Source: MAG-120531 sp002378585
GTDB taxonomy: Bacteria; Bacteroidota; Bacteroidia; Flavobacteriales; Flavobacteriaceae
Length of the DNA: 17,951 nt
Assembly (NCBI GenBank): GCA_937890575.1
Contig: CALADZ010000022.1
Location: forward strand, 1 to 17,951
Direction: 5' to 3'
Shown here: positions 7,043 to 15,466 of the stretch, piece after piece
Position numbering within the stretch: position 1 is the stretch's first letter
How the letters are laid out: every line of letters starts with the position of its first letter
Position numbers and translations under genes: made by a program
The notes under the pieces: model-generated
Told to the model about the DNA's origin: nothing
Seen by the model: only the letters and a program-made list of their open reading frames with translations
Databases searched by the model: none

Positions 7043-8443
7043 TTAGTCTTTTAAACTTCCGATCATATCCGCAGGGTTAACCCATTGGTCGTATTCTTCT
7101 TCAGTAACGTATCCCAAACGAACGGCTTCTTGTTTCAGCGTCGTTCCATTTTGATGCGCTGCATTGGCAATTTCAGCCGCCTTATAATACCCGATTTTTG
7201 GATTTAAAGCGGTGACCAACATCAATGAATTATTGAGCAATTGCTGAATCACTGGTGTGTTGGGTTCAATGCCTTGTGCGCAGTGCTCGTCAAAACTGAT
7301 ACACGCCTCACCCAGTAATTGAGCGGATTGCAAAAAGTTTGCAGCCATCATCGGCTTAAATACATTGAGTTCAAAATGTCCTTGGGCTCCACCAAATGTG
7401 ATGGCCACATCATTTCCGATGACTTGTGCACATACCATGGTGAGCGCTTCAGCTTGTGTGGGATTTACTTTTCCGGGCATAATGGAGCTACCAGGTTCAT
7501 TGGCAGGGATAATCAGTTCCCCAATACCAGATCGAGGCCCTGAGGCCATCATTCTTATATCATGGGCGATTTTGTTTAGAGATACGGCTAGTTGTTTTAA
7601 TGCGCCATGGCTCTCTACCAACGCGTCATGGGCCGCTAAAGCTTCAAATTTATTGGGCGCGGTAACAAATGGATGACCGGTAAATTGAGCGATGTATTGG
7701 GCGACTAACACATCATATCCACGAGGTGTGTTCAGTCCAGTACCCACGGCGGTACCGCCCAAAGCTAATTCGCTTAAATGGCTTAACGTATGGCGCAAAG
7801 CATTCATGCCATGGTCTAGTTGAGCCACATAACCTGAGAATTCTTGCCCCAAAGTTAGTGGGGTAGCATCCATCAGGTGGGTTCTTCCGATTTTCACCAC
7901 GTCTTTGAACTCAGCGGCTTTTGCCGCTAGTGTATCCCTTAGTTTTTGAACACCAGGAAGGGTCACTTCAACTACTTTTTTGTAGGCTGCGATGTGCATG
8001 CCTGTGGGAAATGTATCGTTAGAGGACTGTGATTTGTTAACGTCGTCGTTGGGTTGAATTACCTTTTCATCTTCTCCTATTTTTTTTCCAGCAAGAACTT
8101 GGGCTCTGTGAGCGATCACTTCATTGACGTTCATGTTGCTTTGGGTGCCAGACCCTGTCTGCCAGATCACCAAAGGGAACTGATCGTCGAGGGATCCTGT
8201 GAGGATTTCATCACAGACTTGAGCGATTAAGTCTCTTTTTGCCCCCTCTAAAACGCCTAAATCACAATTGGCATAGGCAGCGGCTTTTTTTAGGTAGGCA
8301 AATCCATAAATAATGTCCTGAGGCATGGAAGCGGATGGACCGATTTTAAAATTGTTTCTGGATCTCTCTGTTTGGGCACCCCAGTAAACATCGTTGGGTA
8401 CCTCAACGGGCCCCATGGTGTCTTTTTCTATTCTGTATTTCAT
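7043..8443 (-). CDS. fumC: Class II fumarate hydratase
   Basis: 466 residues against about 467 in E. coli FumC. It interconverts fumarate and L-malate in the TCA cycle as a cytoplasmic homotetramer, without an iron-sulfur cluster. Signature segments are GSGTQSNMNVNEVIA (97-111), SSNDTFPTGMH (140-150), GRTHLMDATP (186-195, catalytic-site His189) and GSSIMPGKVNPTQ (318-330, catalytic serine loop with Lys325 and Asn327). The wording excludes aspartase and argininosuccinate lyase, which share the fold but differ around these loops. ATG 8443 has no SD; a perfect -7 box lies 23 bases upstream. It is transcribed alone, divergently from a small membrane-protein gene, and ends at the bidirectional terminator. 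Confidence 0.96.
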   Translation of the reverse strand: MKYRIEKDTMGPVEVPNDVYWGAQTERSRNNFKIGPSASMPQDIIYGFAYLKKAAAYANCDLGVLEGAKRDLIAQVCDEILTGSLDDQFPLVIWQTGSGTQSNMNVNEVIAHRAQVLAGKKIGEDEKVIQPNDDVNKSQSSNDTFPTGMHIAAYKKVVEVTLPGVQKLRDTLAAKAAEFKDVVKIGRTHLMDATPLTLGQEFSGYVAQLDHGMNALRHTLSHLSELALGGTAVGTGLNTPRGYDVLVAQYIAQFTGHPFVTAPNKFEALAAHDALVESHGALKQLAVSLNKIAHDIRMMASGPRSGIGELIIPANEPGSSIMPGKVNPTQAEALTMVCAQVIGNDVAITFGGAQGHFELNVFKPMMAANFLQSAQLLGEACISFDEHCAQGIEPNTPVIQQLLNNSLMLVTALNPKIGYYKAAEIANAAHQNGTTLKQEAVRLGYVTEEEYDQWVNPADMIGSLKD

Positions 8444-8466
8444 GGTAGTGATTAAATTGCTGGTGA

Positions 8467-8474
8467 CAAAGGTA
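8467..8474 (-). promoter_or_regulatory. fumC -7 promoter box (TACCTTTG)
   Basis: Perfect TAnnTTTG on the minus strand, 23 bases ahead of the fumC ATG, predicting a start near 8460 and a leader of about 17 bases. No TTG -33 element is found at the standard distance. Confidence 0.5.
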
Positions 8475-8512
8475 GGGGATTGGCCAAAAAGTTCTATTTT
8501 TTTTACCTTGGA

Positions 8513-8545
8513 TTTGTGAGTGACAAATAATCTAAACTATATTTG
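8513..8545 (+). promoter_or_regulatory. Complete Bacteroidota-type promoter for the 56-residue protein gene
   Basis: A -33 TTTG (8513-8516) and a -7 TATATTTG (8538-8545) are separated by 21 bases, the best promoter in the window. Transcription would start near 8552, 13 bases before ATG 8565. This rules out the in-frame GTG at 8520, which would lie between the two boxes. Confidence 0.65.
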
Positions 8546-8564
8546 TACCAGTAAACAATTGACT

Positions 8565-8735
8565 ATGTTCCAGTTCGACCAATACCTTGGCTTTATCGCA
8601 TTCCTAACCATTGTAACTATTGGATTTTGGTTGTTAATCTTCTTAATCACCTTTGTTGTTCCTTATTGGATTGGTGGTTCATTGATTGAACGTCTCAAAG
8701 AAATCAAAGCGGCCAAGAAGGCTAACCAGTCTTAA
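8565..8735 (+). CDS. Small single-span membrane protein, 56 residues, unknown function
   Basis: ATG 8565 to TAA 8733-8735. A short N-terminus (MFQFDQYLG) leads into a long hydrophobic segment (about 8-35), then a basic amphipathic tail (about 39-56, LIERLKEIKAAKKANQS) that should lie in the cytoplasm. I do not recognise the family. The gene has its own promoter and its own terminator, so it is a monocistronic unit of under 250 bases. The tight transcript boundaries are the main support for it being real. The in-frame extension to GTG 8520 is unlikely because it crosses the promoter. Confidence 0.7.
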   Translation: MFQFDQYLGFIAFLTIVTIGFWLLIFLITFVVPYWIGGSLIERLKEIKAAKKANQS

Positions 8736-8754
8736 AGACCCACCCCTTAAAAAT

Positions 8755-8782
8755 AAAAAAGGCGCCTATTGGGCGCCTTTTT
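8755..8782. terminator. Bidirectional rho-independent terminator
   Basis: GGCGCC (8761-8766), loop TATTG, GGCGCC (8772-8777), extended by six As on the left and five Ts on the right. It serves the small gene on the plus strand and the outer-membrane barrel gene (stop at 8799) on the minus strand. Confidence 0.9.
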
Positions 8783-8798
8783 ACGTTGTGCTCCTGGA

Positions 8799-11324
8799 TT
8801 AGCCACCAAACTCCATATCCATATCTCCACCTGGCCCATCTCCATAGCCACCATTTTGTCGGCGACCACGTTGATCTTTCAATGATTGATTGAATCGGTA
8901 CGTGAAGTTTACATTGACTTGTCTTTGCCTCCACTGATTTTCGCTGTAGGTTTGAACATTGAGTGTTCTGGTATCACTGATTCTTTTTCTGGAGTTAAAT
9001 AAATCGCTTACATTCAGGGCTAGAGTGCCTTTTTTATCGAGAATCTCTTTGCTCATCGCTAAGTTAGCTGAGGCTATTCCGCGATTAATCGATTGGGCAT
9101 CTTGACTTCTGCCTTGGTAACGAACATTAGTTTGAAAGTTAATTTCCTTAGGCAAAACTATTTTAGCGTTCAGGTTGCTCTGCCAACTGAAGTTGTCGTT
9201 GTCAAACACTTGTGTGATGTTTTGATTCAAGCTATTGATGTAGGTATAGCTTCCGACCAATGAGCGTTGAAATAGATTAATTCCCCAGGAAAAACGCCAA
9301 TTACGCACTGGGGTAAATGTGGTGTTAAACTCAAATCCATAGCGGTCTTCTGTGGATAAATTAATAGGTTGTCTCAGCTGAACAGGCACCAAAATAGGCG
9401 TGTTGGGGTCATTGGGATTTTGGATCTCAATCAGTTCTCCTGTTTCTTGGGTAATGAATTGGAAGACACCTGTACTTCTGTTGTAGTACAAGGAAGTGTT
9501 GAACGTGAATTTTTCTCTTTGGTTGATCATGCCTAGATCATAGGCATCGGTGAAGGTTGGGTCTAGGTCAGGATTTCCCTGGAATAGGTTGGTGTTGCTC
9601 GATCTGGAAGGAAATGGATTGATAAATCGCGACCAAGGTCTTCTCAATCTTTTGCTGTAGCTCAACGTGATTTGATCTTCCTCATTGAGGGAATATCCAA
9701 CAAATAAAGAAGGAAACCAATTGATGTATTGTTTGTTGGTTAAATCTTGTGTTTCCAGTAGGTTGATGTCAATGTCTGTGTGTTCCATACGCAATCCACC
9801 TAACAGATTGAAGCGTTCCCATTTGGTGCCCAATTGAGTGTAGGCGGCTTGAATCCATTCGCGGTATTCAAGGGTGTTTGAAAAATTAGCGTTGTTGATA
9901 AACGTACCTAAGGGATCAAAACTTCCAGCAATAAATGCGGTTGTTTGGTTGACATAACCTCCTCGATACCCTAGTTCAAACTGAGATTGACCTGCTGAAC
10001 CCAGCGGTAACACATAATTAAATTGATATAATGCCCTTCTTTGATCTTCTTGATTTACTGTTTTTTCAGTGGGAACATCCGAAGCAGTTTCACTGATCAA
10101 GGTTTCCTCAATGACCGAATCATCGGATCCTTCAGACTCAGAATACTGATAATCAACTCGAAGTTCATGACCAGGTTTTTCAAACTTTTTGGTCAAGTTT
10201 AATGAATATTCAAATTGTCTTTGTTGCTCCAGTTGAAGCGTATTACGCACTCTGTTCACCAAAGGTAGCCCCTGTGGATTTGAGTTGACAAAATCGATGT
10301 TTGTTGTATTATCTCCTTCGGAGTAGCCAAAAACAGTTGAATTAGTGATGCTGGTGGTTGGGTTGATGAAGTATTCGATTCCGACGTTAGCGTTGGCATT
10401 TGTCCCCGCTCGAACGTTGTTTCTTTTTTCGTTTTGAAAACCGCGAATACTGCCGTCATCGTTGTAGTTTATTTGGTCATATAGCGAATTACCCGGTCCT
10501 TCTTGGTTTCGGTAGGTCCAATTGGAAAAAAGGTTGAATTTGTTTTGTCTCAGGTTCAATCCTAAGCTTCCTGCTTCATTTTTTGGGTCGCCCAATGTGA
10601 GGTTGGTTGTTCCATTAATACCTGTGGTTTTGTTTTGTCTCAAAATGATGTTGATAATCCCGGCTGTTCCCTCCGCATCATATCTGGAGGAAGGATTCGT
10701 GATCACCTCTACTTTTTCGATAGCTTCGGCAGGTAGTAATCTAAGTGCATCATTGCTAAAACCCGACAAGGCAGAAGGTTTTCCATTAATCAAAATGCGC
10801 ACACTTTCATTTCCGCGCAATGAAATGCCTCCTTCAACATCAACAGACACAGAGGGCACGTTGTCGAGTACATCAGTCACTGAACCTCCTTTAACCGTCA
10901 TGTCTTTGCCGACATTATAGATTTTCTTATCTAGTCTAAGTTCGACGGTGCTTCGTTCCGCAATCAATTCAACCTCATCGAGCTGGGATACATCCGCTGA
11001 CATGCGCACATCTCCCAAATCGGTGTTTTGGGTGATGTTTTGGTTAGATAACCGAACGGTAGTGTACGAAATAAACTCAAAAACCACATCGTAATTTCCA
11101 GCGGGAATATCTACCTGAAAACGGCCTTGTTCGTCGGTGATCCCACCAGTTACCATGCTTTGGTCAGCGCTTTTTTGTAGTACATATGTGGCGTATTCCA
11201 GGGGCAAATCACTGCTTTGTTCAAGAATACGACCTTTGAGGGTTACTGTTTTGCTGTTTGGGTTCTGTGCCCAGCTGATTGACGTGATCAATAACAGCAT
11301 CCACAAAGCGCTAAGTTTATTCAT
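8799..11324 (-). CDS. Outer-membrane beta-barrel protein with CarboxypepD-reg-like and TonB-plug-like domains
   Basis: 841 residues. Signal peptide 1-19 (LLLITSISWA before Gln). Residues about 28-110 form a carboxypeptidase-regulatory-like beta sandwich (TLKGRILEQSSDLPLEYATY, then TDEQGRFQVDIPAGNYDV). Residues about 125-230 form a plug-like domain (VTDVLDNVPSVSVDVEG, LRGNESVRILINGKPS, EVITNPSSRYDAEGTAGIINI). The rest is a large beta barrel of the OMP_b-brl_3 type. The protein ends in a Gly/Asp/Met-rich tail (from about 815), not the usual terminal aromatic. In this branch ligand uptake is unproven; the plug wording resembles TonB-dependent transporters, but the substrate cannot be read. The start ATG directly follows the stop of the upstream secreted-protein gene (TAAATG), so translation of the two is probably coupled. 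Confidence 0.9.
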   Translation of the reverse strand: MNKLSALWMLLLITSISWAQNPNSKTVTLKGRILEQSSDLPLEYATYVLQKSADQSMVTGGITDEQGRFQVDIPAGNYDVVFEFISYTTVRLSNQNITQNTDLGDVRMSADVSQLDEVELIAERSTVELRLDKKIYNVGKDMTVKGGSVTDVLDNVPSVSVDVEGGISLRGNESVRILINGKPSALSGFSNDALRLLPAEAIEKVEVITNPSSRYDAEGTAGIINIILRQNKTTGINGTTNLTLGDPKNEAGSLGLNLRQNKFNLFSNWTYRNQEGPGNSLYDQINYNDDGSIRGFQNEKRNNVRAGTNANANVGIEYFINPTTSITNSTVFGYSEGDNTTNIDFVNSNPQGLPLVNRVRNTLQLEQQRQFEYSLNLTKKFEKPGHELRVDYQYSESEGSDDSVIEETLISETASDVPTEKTVNQEDQRRALYQFNYVLPLGSAGQSQFELGYRGGYVNQTTAFIAGSFDPLGTFINNANFSNTLEYREWIQAAYTQLGTKWERFNLLGGLRMEHTDIDINLLETQDLTNKQYINWFPSLFVGYSLNEEDQITLSYSKRLRRPWSRFINPFPSRSSNTNLFQGNPDLDPTFTDAYDLGMINQREKFTFNTSLYYNRSTGVFQFITQETGELIEIQNPNDPNTPILVPVQLRQPINLSTEDRYGFEFNTTFTPVRNWRFSWGINLFQRSLVGSYTYINSLNQNITQVFDNDNFSWQSNLNAKIVLPKEINFQTNVRYQGRSQDAQSINRGIASANLAMSKEILDKKGTLALNVSDLFNSRKRISDTRTLNVQTYSENQWRQRQVNVNFTYRFNQSLKDQRGRRQNGGYGDGPGGDMDMEFGG

Positions 11325-11801
11325 TTAGGTTTTCTTTTTCTTTTTTTGTTTGTTCTTTTTCTCGATGCGGCTAAATCCCTCTTCTTGGAGCGCTAAATAC
11401 TTTTCGTACTTCTCAGGGGGCAATCCTTGGGCCAGTTCATCGTCTTGGCTTTTCTGAATAGCTTCCATGGCTTCCATAGTTTTTTCAGGGCTTAATTTGA
11501 GCAATTGAGTTTCAATACGTTTTTGTACATGTCTTGTCAGTACAGATTGCAACACAGCCAATTCAAAGTCATTGAGCTCCAAGGCTGCCTGAAATGCAGG
11601 AAGTTGTTGTTCTACAAGTTGTTCAGCAGTTAAATTTTCTGGTTCTGGCTCTGGAGCTGGATTATTGGGGATGGCAGAAATTCTGCGCCCATAAGCGTCT
11701 CTATTACCGCCATATCCATTGCCATAGCCAAACTGTGCTTGAGCAGCCCCAGTGATGAATAAGGCTAGAGCGGTCAAAAAAGGGAGTAAAAATCGATTCA
11801 T
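11325..11801 (-). CDS. Small secreted helical protein coupled to the outer-membrane barrel gene
   Basis: 158 residues from ATG 11801. Signal peptide 1-22 (FLLPFLTALALFITGAAQA before Gln). A Gly/Tyr-rich stretch follows (QFGYGNGYGGNRDAYGRR, 23-40), then a Pro/Glu hinge (47-56), then a helical domain (about 58-145, NDFELAVLQSVLTRHVQKRI and LPPEKYEKYLALQEE). The end is Lys-rich (KKNKQKKKKKT). An ATG at 11831 would add ten residues before the signal peptide, so 11801 is preferred. The helical part has the look of small Bacteroidota periplasmic proteins with a Spy/LTxxQ-like fold, but I cannot name a family. It follows prfB on the same strand after 61 bases, and its stop touches the start of the barrel gene, which suggests a periplasmic helper, chaperone or accessory for that barrel. 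Confidence 0.8.
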   Translation of the reverse strand: MNRFLLPFLTALALFITGAAQAQFGYGNGYGGNRDAYGRRISAIPNNPAPEPEPENLTAEQLVEQQLPAFQAALELNDFELAVLQSVLTRHVQKRIETQLLKLSPEKTMEAMEAIQKSQDDELAQGLPPEKYEKYLALQEEGFSRIEKKNKQKKKKKT

Positions 11802-11862
11802 AGACAAATAGTTTAGATGGTATATATCCAAATTGGTTTAAGTCAAATTTGCTAAATAAATG

Positions 11863-12970
11863 TTAAATAGAGTCAGGCTCCGTATTCTGCCCATGAAGCA
11901 TCAGGAAACCTTTTAAAAATGGATCCAGTGAACCATTCATTACATCGGTAACTTCAACGGTTTCTACCCCCGTTCTCACGTCCTTGACCAGTTGATAGGG
12001 ATGCATGACATAGTTTCTAATCTGAGAACCCCATTCAATTTTCATTTTTGATGCCTCAATTTCGTTTTGTGCTTCCATGCGTTTGCGCAACTCAATTTCA
12101 TACAGCTGTGATTTAAGTAAACGCATGGCATTTTCTCTATTGTCTAGCTGGGACCTCGTTTCAGAGTTGTGGATGACAATCCCCGTTGGGTGGTGGGTTA
12201 GAATCGCTTTGGTCTCCACCTTGTTGACATTTTGACCACCCGCACCTCCTGATCGGGCAAATTGCCAGGAGATATCAGCCGGATTAATTTCAATTTCTAT
12301 GGTGTCGTCAACCATGGGATAGACATATACTGAAGCAAATGAGGTGTGGCGCTTGGCATTAGAGTCAAAGGGGGAAATACGCACCAATCGGTGCACTCCA
12401 TTTTCTCCTTTGAGCCATCCGAAGGCAAATGCCCCTTCAATACCGAGAGTCACCGTTTTTACACCAGCAACTTCGCCCTCTTGGAAGTTGAGTTCTTTTA
12501 TTTTATAGCCTCTTTTTTCGGCCCACATCAGGTACATGCGCATGAGCATAGATGCCCAGTCACAGCTCTCTGTGCCTCCAGCGCCTGCGGTGATTTGCAG
12601 TACTGCGTCAAACTCATCTGCCTCAGCCGACAGCATGTTTTTAAACTCGAGTGCCTCGATTTGTTCCGTCGCTTGTTGCGCCGCACCCTCGAGCTCTTGT
12701 TCGGAAATGGCCCCCTCTTTATAAAATTCCAGGTATACTTCAACGTCAGCTACTTTTTGGGCAGCTAAATCATAATCGGTGACCCAAGACTTTATGGACT
12801 GGATAAATTTCATCTGCTCCTGGGCTTTTCTTGGGTTGTCCCAAAAGTCAGGTGCTGCAGCTTTTTCTTCTTCGTTGATCAGTTGTATTCTTTTCTGATC
12901 GATGTCAAAGATACCTCCTTAACGCACCGAGGCGTTTAATCAGATCTTGGGTGATCTCTGTGGTAACCAT
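11863..12970 (-). CDS. prfB: Peptide chain release factor 2 with programmed +1 frameshift
   Basis: The gene is in two frames. Codons 1-21 (ATG 12970 to CTT 12908-12910, MVTTEITQDL...RRYL) end at an in-frame TGA (12905-12907). A +1 slip, skipping T12907, continues as DIDQKRIQL into the 31 codons ahead of the ATG at 12813 and then 316 more, giving 368 residues (E. coli RF2 365). Full-length markers are SPF (199-201, UAA/UGA recognition) and GGQ (244-246, peptidyl-tRNA hydrolysis). Ahead of the slip lies an AGGAGG three bases before CTT TGA C. RF2 terminates translation at UAA and UGA; low RF2 lets the pause at UGA favour the shift, so the protein controls its own amount. A perfect -7 box lies 15 bases before the start. 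Starting at 12813 would delete part of domain 1. Confidence 0.96.
12904..12919 (-). promoter_or_regulatory. RF2 autoregulatory +1 frameshift site
   Basis: On the minus strand the sequence is AGGAGG, TAT, CTT, TGA, C: an internal SD-like element (12914-12919), the standard three-base spacing, a slippery CTT in the P site and a UGA stop followed by C, the classic weak context. The order and spacing match those known from E. coli prfB (AGGGGG TAT CTT TGA C). Reading through requires tRNA-Leu to slip from CUU to UUU. Confidence 0.96.
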
Positions 12971-12985
12971 AGGAATAATTTTGTG

Positions 12986-12993
12986 CAAAAGTA
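12986..12993 (-). promoter_or_regulatory. prfB -7 promoter box (TACTTTTG)
   Basis: Perfect TAnnTTTG on the minus strand, 15 bases before the prfB ATG at 12970, predicting a leader under 12 bases. No TTG -33 element is evident. The leader would be too short for a standard SD arrangement. Confidence 0.5.
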
Positions 12994-13051
12994 GTAATAA
13001 ACCCTCGCTGCACGTGTCATTTTGATTATTTTTAGGACAAATCATCCAGCT

Positions 13052-15466
13052 ATGAGAAAATTGCTTTTGCTTACCTTTTTTATTTCTCAATCGATCGCCG
13101 CTCAGTGGATTGCCCAACATCCTAACGCTTCACAGCGCCCAGGTTATTTCGATACCTATTACGATACAGGGGCCAATAAATTGTACGCGCGCATCCCCAA
13201 AGAACGACTCAAACAACCGTTTCTCTATGTCTATTCGCTCAGCCAAGGGATAGGCAGCAACGATATCGGTTTAGATCGCGGCCAATTAGGCAGCGAACAA
13301 GTAGTCTATTTTGAACAAAGAGGTCCGCGTGTTTTTTTGGTTCAACCCAATTTGGCTTTCCGCGCATTGACCGACAACCCCTTGGAGAGGGCCTCTGTTG
13401 AACAGGCTTTTGCCAAGTCAGTGAGGTATGGTTTTGATGTAAAGGGGTATGAAAAAGGTGATCCCATAGTGGAGCTTACTGATTTTTTGCTCCAAGATGC
13501 TCATGGTGTTGCAGCTCGGTTGGCCAGTTCAAAGCAGGGTAGTTACAGTGTTGATTTGACCAAAAGTGCTTTAAATACTGATCGAACCAAGTCTTTTCCG
13601 AAAAATATAGAGATGGATGTCATGTTGACATTTAAAGGCAATCCTACGGGTGCTTGGATTCGTTCGGTTACTCCAGAACCTGGATTGGTTACTGTATTTC
13701 AGCACCATTCATTTATCGAGTTGCCTGATGATCAATATGCGCCCAGGGCCTACGACCCTAGAAGTGGTGCCTATCCATTTACGTACATGGATTATGCGAC
13801 ACCAGTCGATCAGCCCATTGTTAAAAAGTGGATCACCAGACATCGATTAGTAAAAAAAGATCCAAACGCTGCTGTTTCAGAACCCGTAAAACCCATTGTT
13901 TATTATTTGGATAACGGTACACCTGAACCCATTCGCACTGCGTTGTTAACAGGAGGGGCCTGGTGGAATGAGGCTTTTGAGGCAGCGGGTTTTAAAAACG
14001 CCTTTAGAGTTGAAGTACTTCCGGACAGCATCGATCCATTGGATGTTCGGTACCACGTCATTCAGTGGGTCCATCGTTCGACTAGAGGTTGGAGTTATGG
14101 GAGCAGCATTACTGATCCCAGAACCGGAGAAATCATCAAAGGTCATGTGTCTTTGGGCAGTTTGCGGATCCGACAGGACTATATGATCGCTCAAGCACTG
14201 TCGCAACAACCCTTTGCCAGTGCCAGTTCTAAACAAGCCTTAATGGATTTTGCCCTATCACGGATCAGACAGTTGTCGGCCCACGAGATCGGACACACAT
14301 TGGGATTTGCCCATAATTATGCAGCCAGTACCAGGGAGAAATCATCAGTGATGGATTACCCACACCCCCAGTTATCACTGGTTGACGGTAAAGTATCTCT
14401 GGATAACGCTTATGAAACGGGTATTGGCGCATGGGATAAAGTGAGTGTAGCCTATGCGTACAGCTCGGTAACCCCGGGTGAGGACCAAGAAAAAGCATTG
14501 GCCCAGATTTTAGACAATGCCTACACCAGCGGATTGAGGTATTTGACTGATCAAGATGCGCGTCCTGCTTCTAGCCCCAGTGCCTCGGCCCATCTATGGG
14601 ATAACGGAGCGGATGTAGTAGCAGAGCTCTATGACATGTTGGCGGTACGCAAGACAGCCATGAATGGGTTTTCATGGGATAACCTCGAACAGGGAACCGC
14701 TAGTGGGCTAGAAGATGTGTTTGTTCCTTTATTTTTTTGGCACAGATACCAAACTGAAGCAGTGGCCAAACAGTTGGGGGCGCTGACTTATGCGTATCAG
14801 GTGAAAGGGGGTGTTGAACCGGCAGTTGCCCCGCTCTCAGCAGATGCTCAAAGAAAGGCTTTGAACGGTTTATTCTCCGCCTTGGATGCAGAGCAACTAG
14901 CCATTCCTACTGACAAACTAGCATTATTTCCCCCTCGAGTTTTTGGTGATCAAAGAGGAAGGGAATCGTTTAAAAGTCAATTAGGCAGTGCCTTTGATCC
15001 ATTTACTGCTGCAGTTTCGGCAGCGGATATTGCCTTTGGATTTATGTTCCAACCCGAACGCATTGGCCGGGTTGTTCAACAAAAATGGATGGATGACCAG
15101 CAGTTAGGATTGGACGAATTATTGGACAAAACCAGTGAATTTTTGTTCAGTCGTCAACACGCTACAGCCTATCATCAATCGATACAAGAAATGATCGGCA
15201 CCCGATATTTATCCTATATATATGCCTTGTCCGTCCATGAGTCTGTTTTTCCTCAAGTTCGTATGATGGCTCAAGAACATTTGGCCAAATTGTCCCAATC
15301 GTGGATGAATAAAAAAGTTCCAGAACGCGCTAAATCTTTATATCTAGCCCATATAAAATCTTTGAGCAGTGGTTCTTCAGCTGGTGTAGTCCCCGAACTA
15401 CCTCCTTTGCCAGATGGGCCTCCGATTGGAAGTGATGATCAGAAATTTTTGAACTGCGGATTTTGA
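13052..15466 (+). CDS. Secreted zinc-dependent metalloprotease (DUF5117/DUF4953 type)
   Basis: 804 residues from ATG 13052, with signal peptide 1-17 (MRKLLLLTFFISQSIAA before Gln). N-terminal wording such as FDTYYDTGANKLYARIPK and GSNDIGLDRGQLGS matches the DUF5117 region of Bacteroidota zinc proteases. The catalytic domain holds HEIGHTLGFAH (411-421), the HExxHxxGxxH metzincin site with zinc ligands His411, His415 and His421 and base Glu412. A VMDYPHP sequence around Met434 serves as the Met-turn. No N-terminal DUF5118-like stretch is seen, so it may be a shorter form. It is probably a periplasmic or outer-membrane-attached protease. An in-frame TTG at 13022 precedes the signal peptide, and a 7/8 -7 box (TATTTTTA, 13027-13034) overlaps that extension, so ATG 13052 is preferred. 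The stop overlaps the next start (TGATG). Confidence 0.9.
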   Translation: MRKLLLLTFFISQSIAAQWIAQHPNASQRPGYFDTYYDTGANKLYARIPKERLKQPFLYVYSLSQGIGSNDIGLDRGQLGSEQVVYFEQRGPRVFLVQPNLAFRALTDNPLERASVEQAFAKSVRYGFDVKGYEKGDPIVELTDFLLQDAHGVAARLASSKQGSYSVDLTKSALNTDRTKSFPKNIEMDVMLTFKGNPTGAWIRSVTPEPGLVTVFQHHSFIELPDDQYAPRAYDPRSGAYPFTYMDYATPVDQPIVKKWITRHRLVKKDPNAAVSEPVKPIVYYLDNGTPEPIRTALLTGGAWWNEAFEAAGFKNAFRVEVLPDSIDPLDVRYHVIQWVHRSTRGWSYGSSITDPRTGEIIKGHVSLGSLRIRQDYMIAQALSQQPFASASSKQALMDFALSRIRQLSAHEIGHTLGFAHNYAASTREKSSVMDYPHPQLSLVDGKVSLDNAYETGIGAWDKVSVAYAYSSVTPGEDQEKALAQILDNAYTSGLRYLTDQDARPASSPSASAHLWDNGADVVAELYDMLAVRKTAMNGFSWDNLEQGTASGLEDVFVPLFFWHRYQTEAVAKQLGALTYAYQVKGGVEPAVAPLSADAQRKALNGLFSALDAEQLAIPTDKLALFPPRVFGDQRGRESFKSQLGSAFDPFTAAVSAADIAFGFMFQPERIGRVVQQKWMDDQQLGLDELLDKTSEFLFSRQHATAYHQSIQEMIGTRYLSYIYALSVHESVFPQVRMMAQEHLAKLSQSWMNKKVPERAKSLYLAHIKSLSSGSSAGVVPELPPLPDGPPIGSDDQKFLNCGF

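Noticed and set aside
8520..8564. N-terminal extension of the 56-residue protein from GTG 8520
   Set aside because: It would place the start codon between the -33 and -7 boxes, upstream of the predicted transcript start.
10522..10920. 132-codon plus-strand frame antisense to the outer-membrane barrel gene
   Set aside because: It is opposite the conserved plug domain and has no promoter or recognisable domain.
12346..12768. 140-codon plus-strand frame antisense to prfB
   Set aside because: Lies opposite the conserved RF2 core; composition is that of an antisense shadow and no start signal is seen.
11863..12813. prfB as a 316-residue protein or a frameshifted pseudogene
   Set aside because: The break is at the canonical AGGAGG-TAT-CTT-TGA-C site and yields a normal-length RF2 once shifted, so it is regulated recoding and not decay.
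12905..13120. Separate 71-codon minus-strand gene ending at 12905
   Set aside because: Only its last 21 codons are real; they are the first part of prfB before the programmed frameshift.
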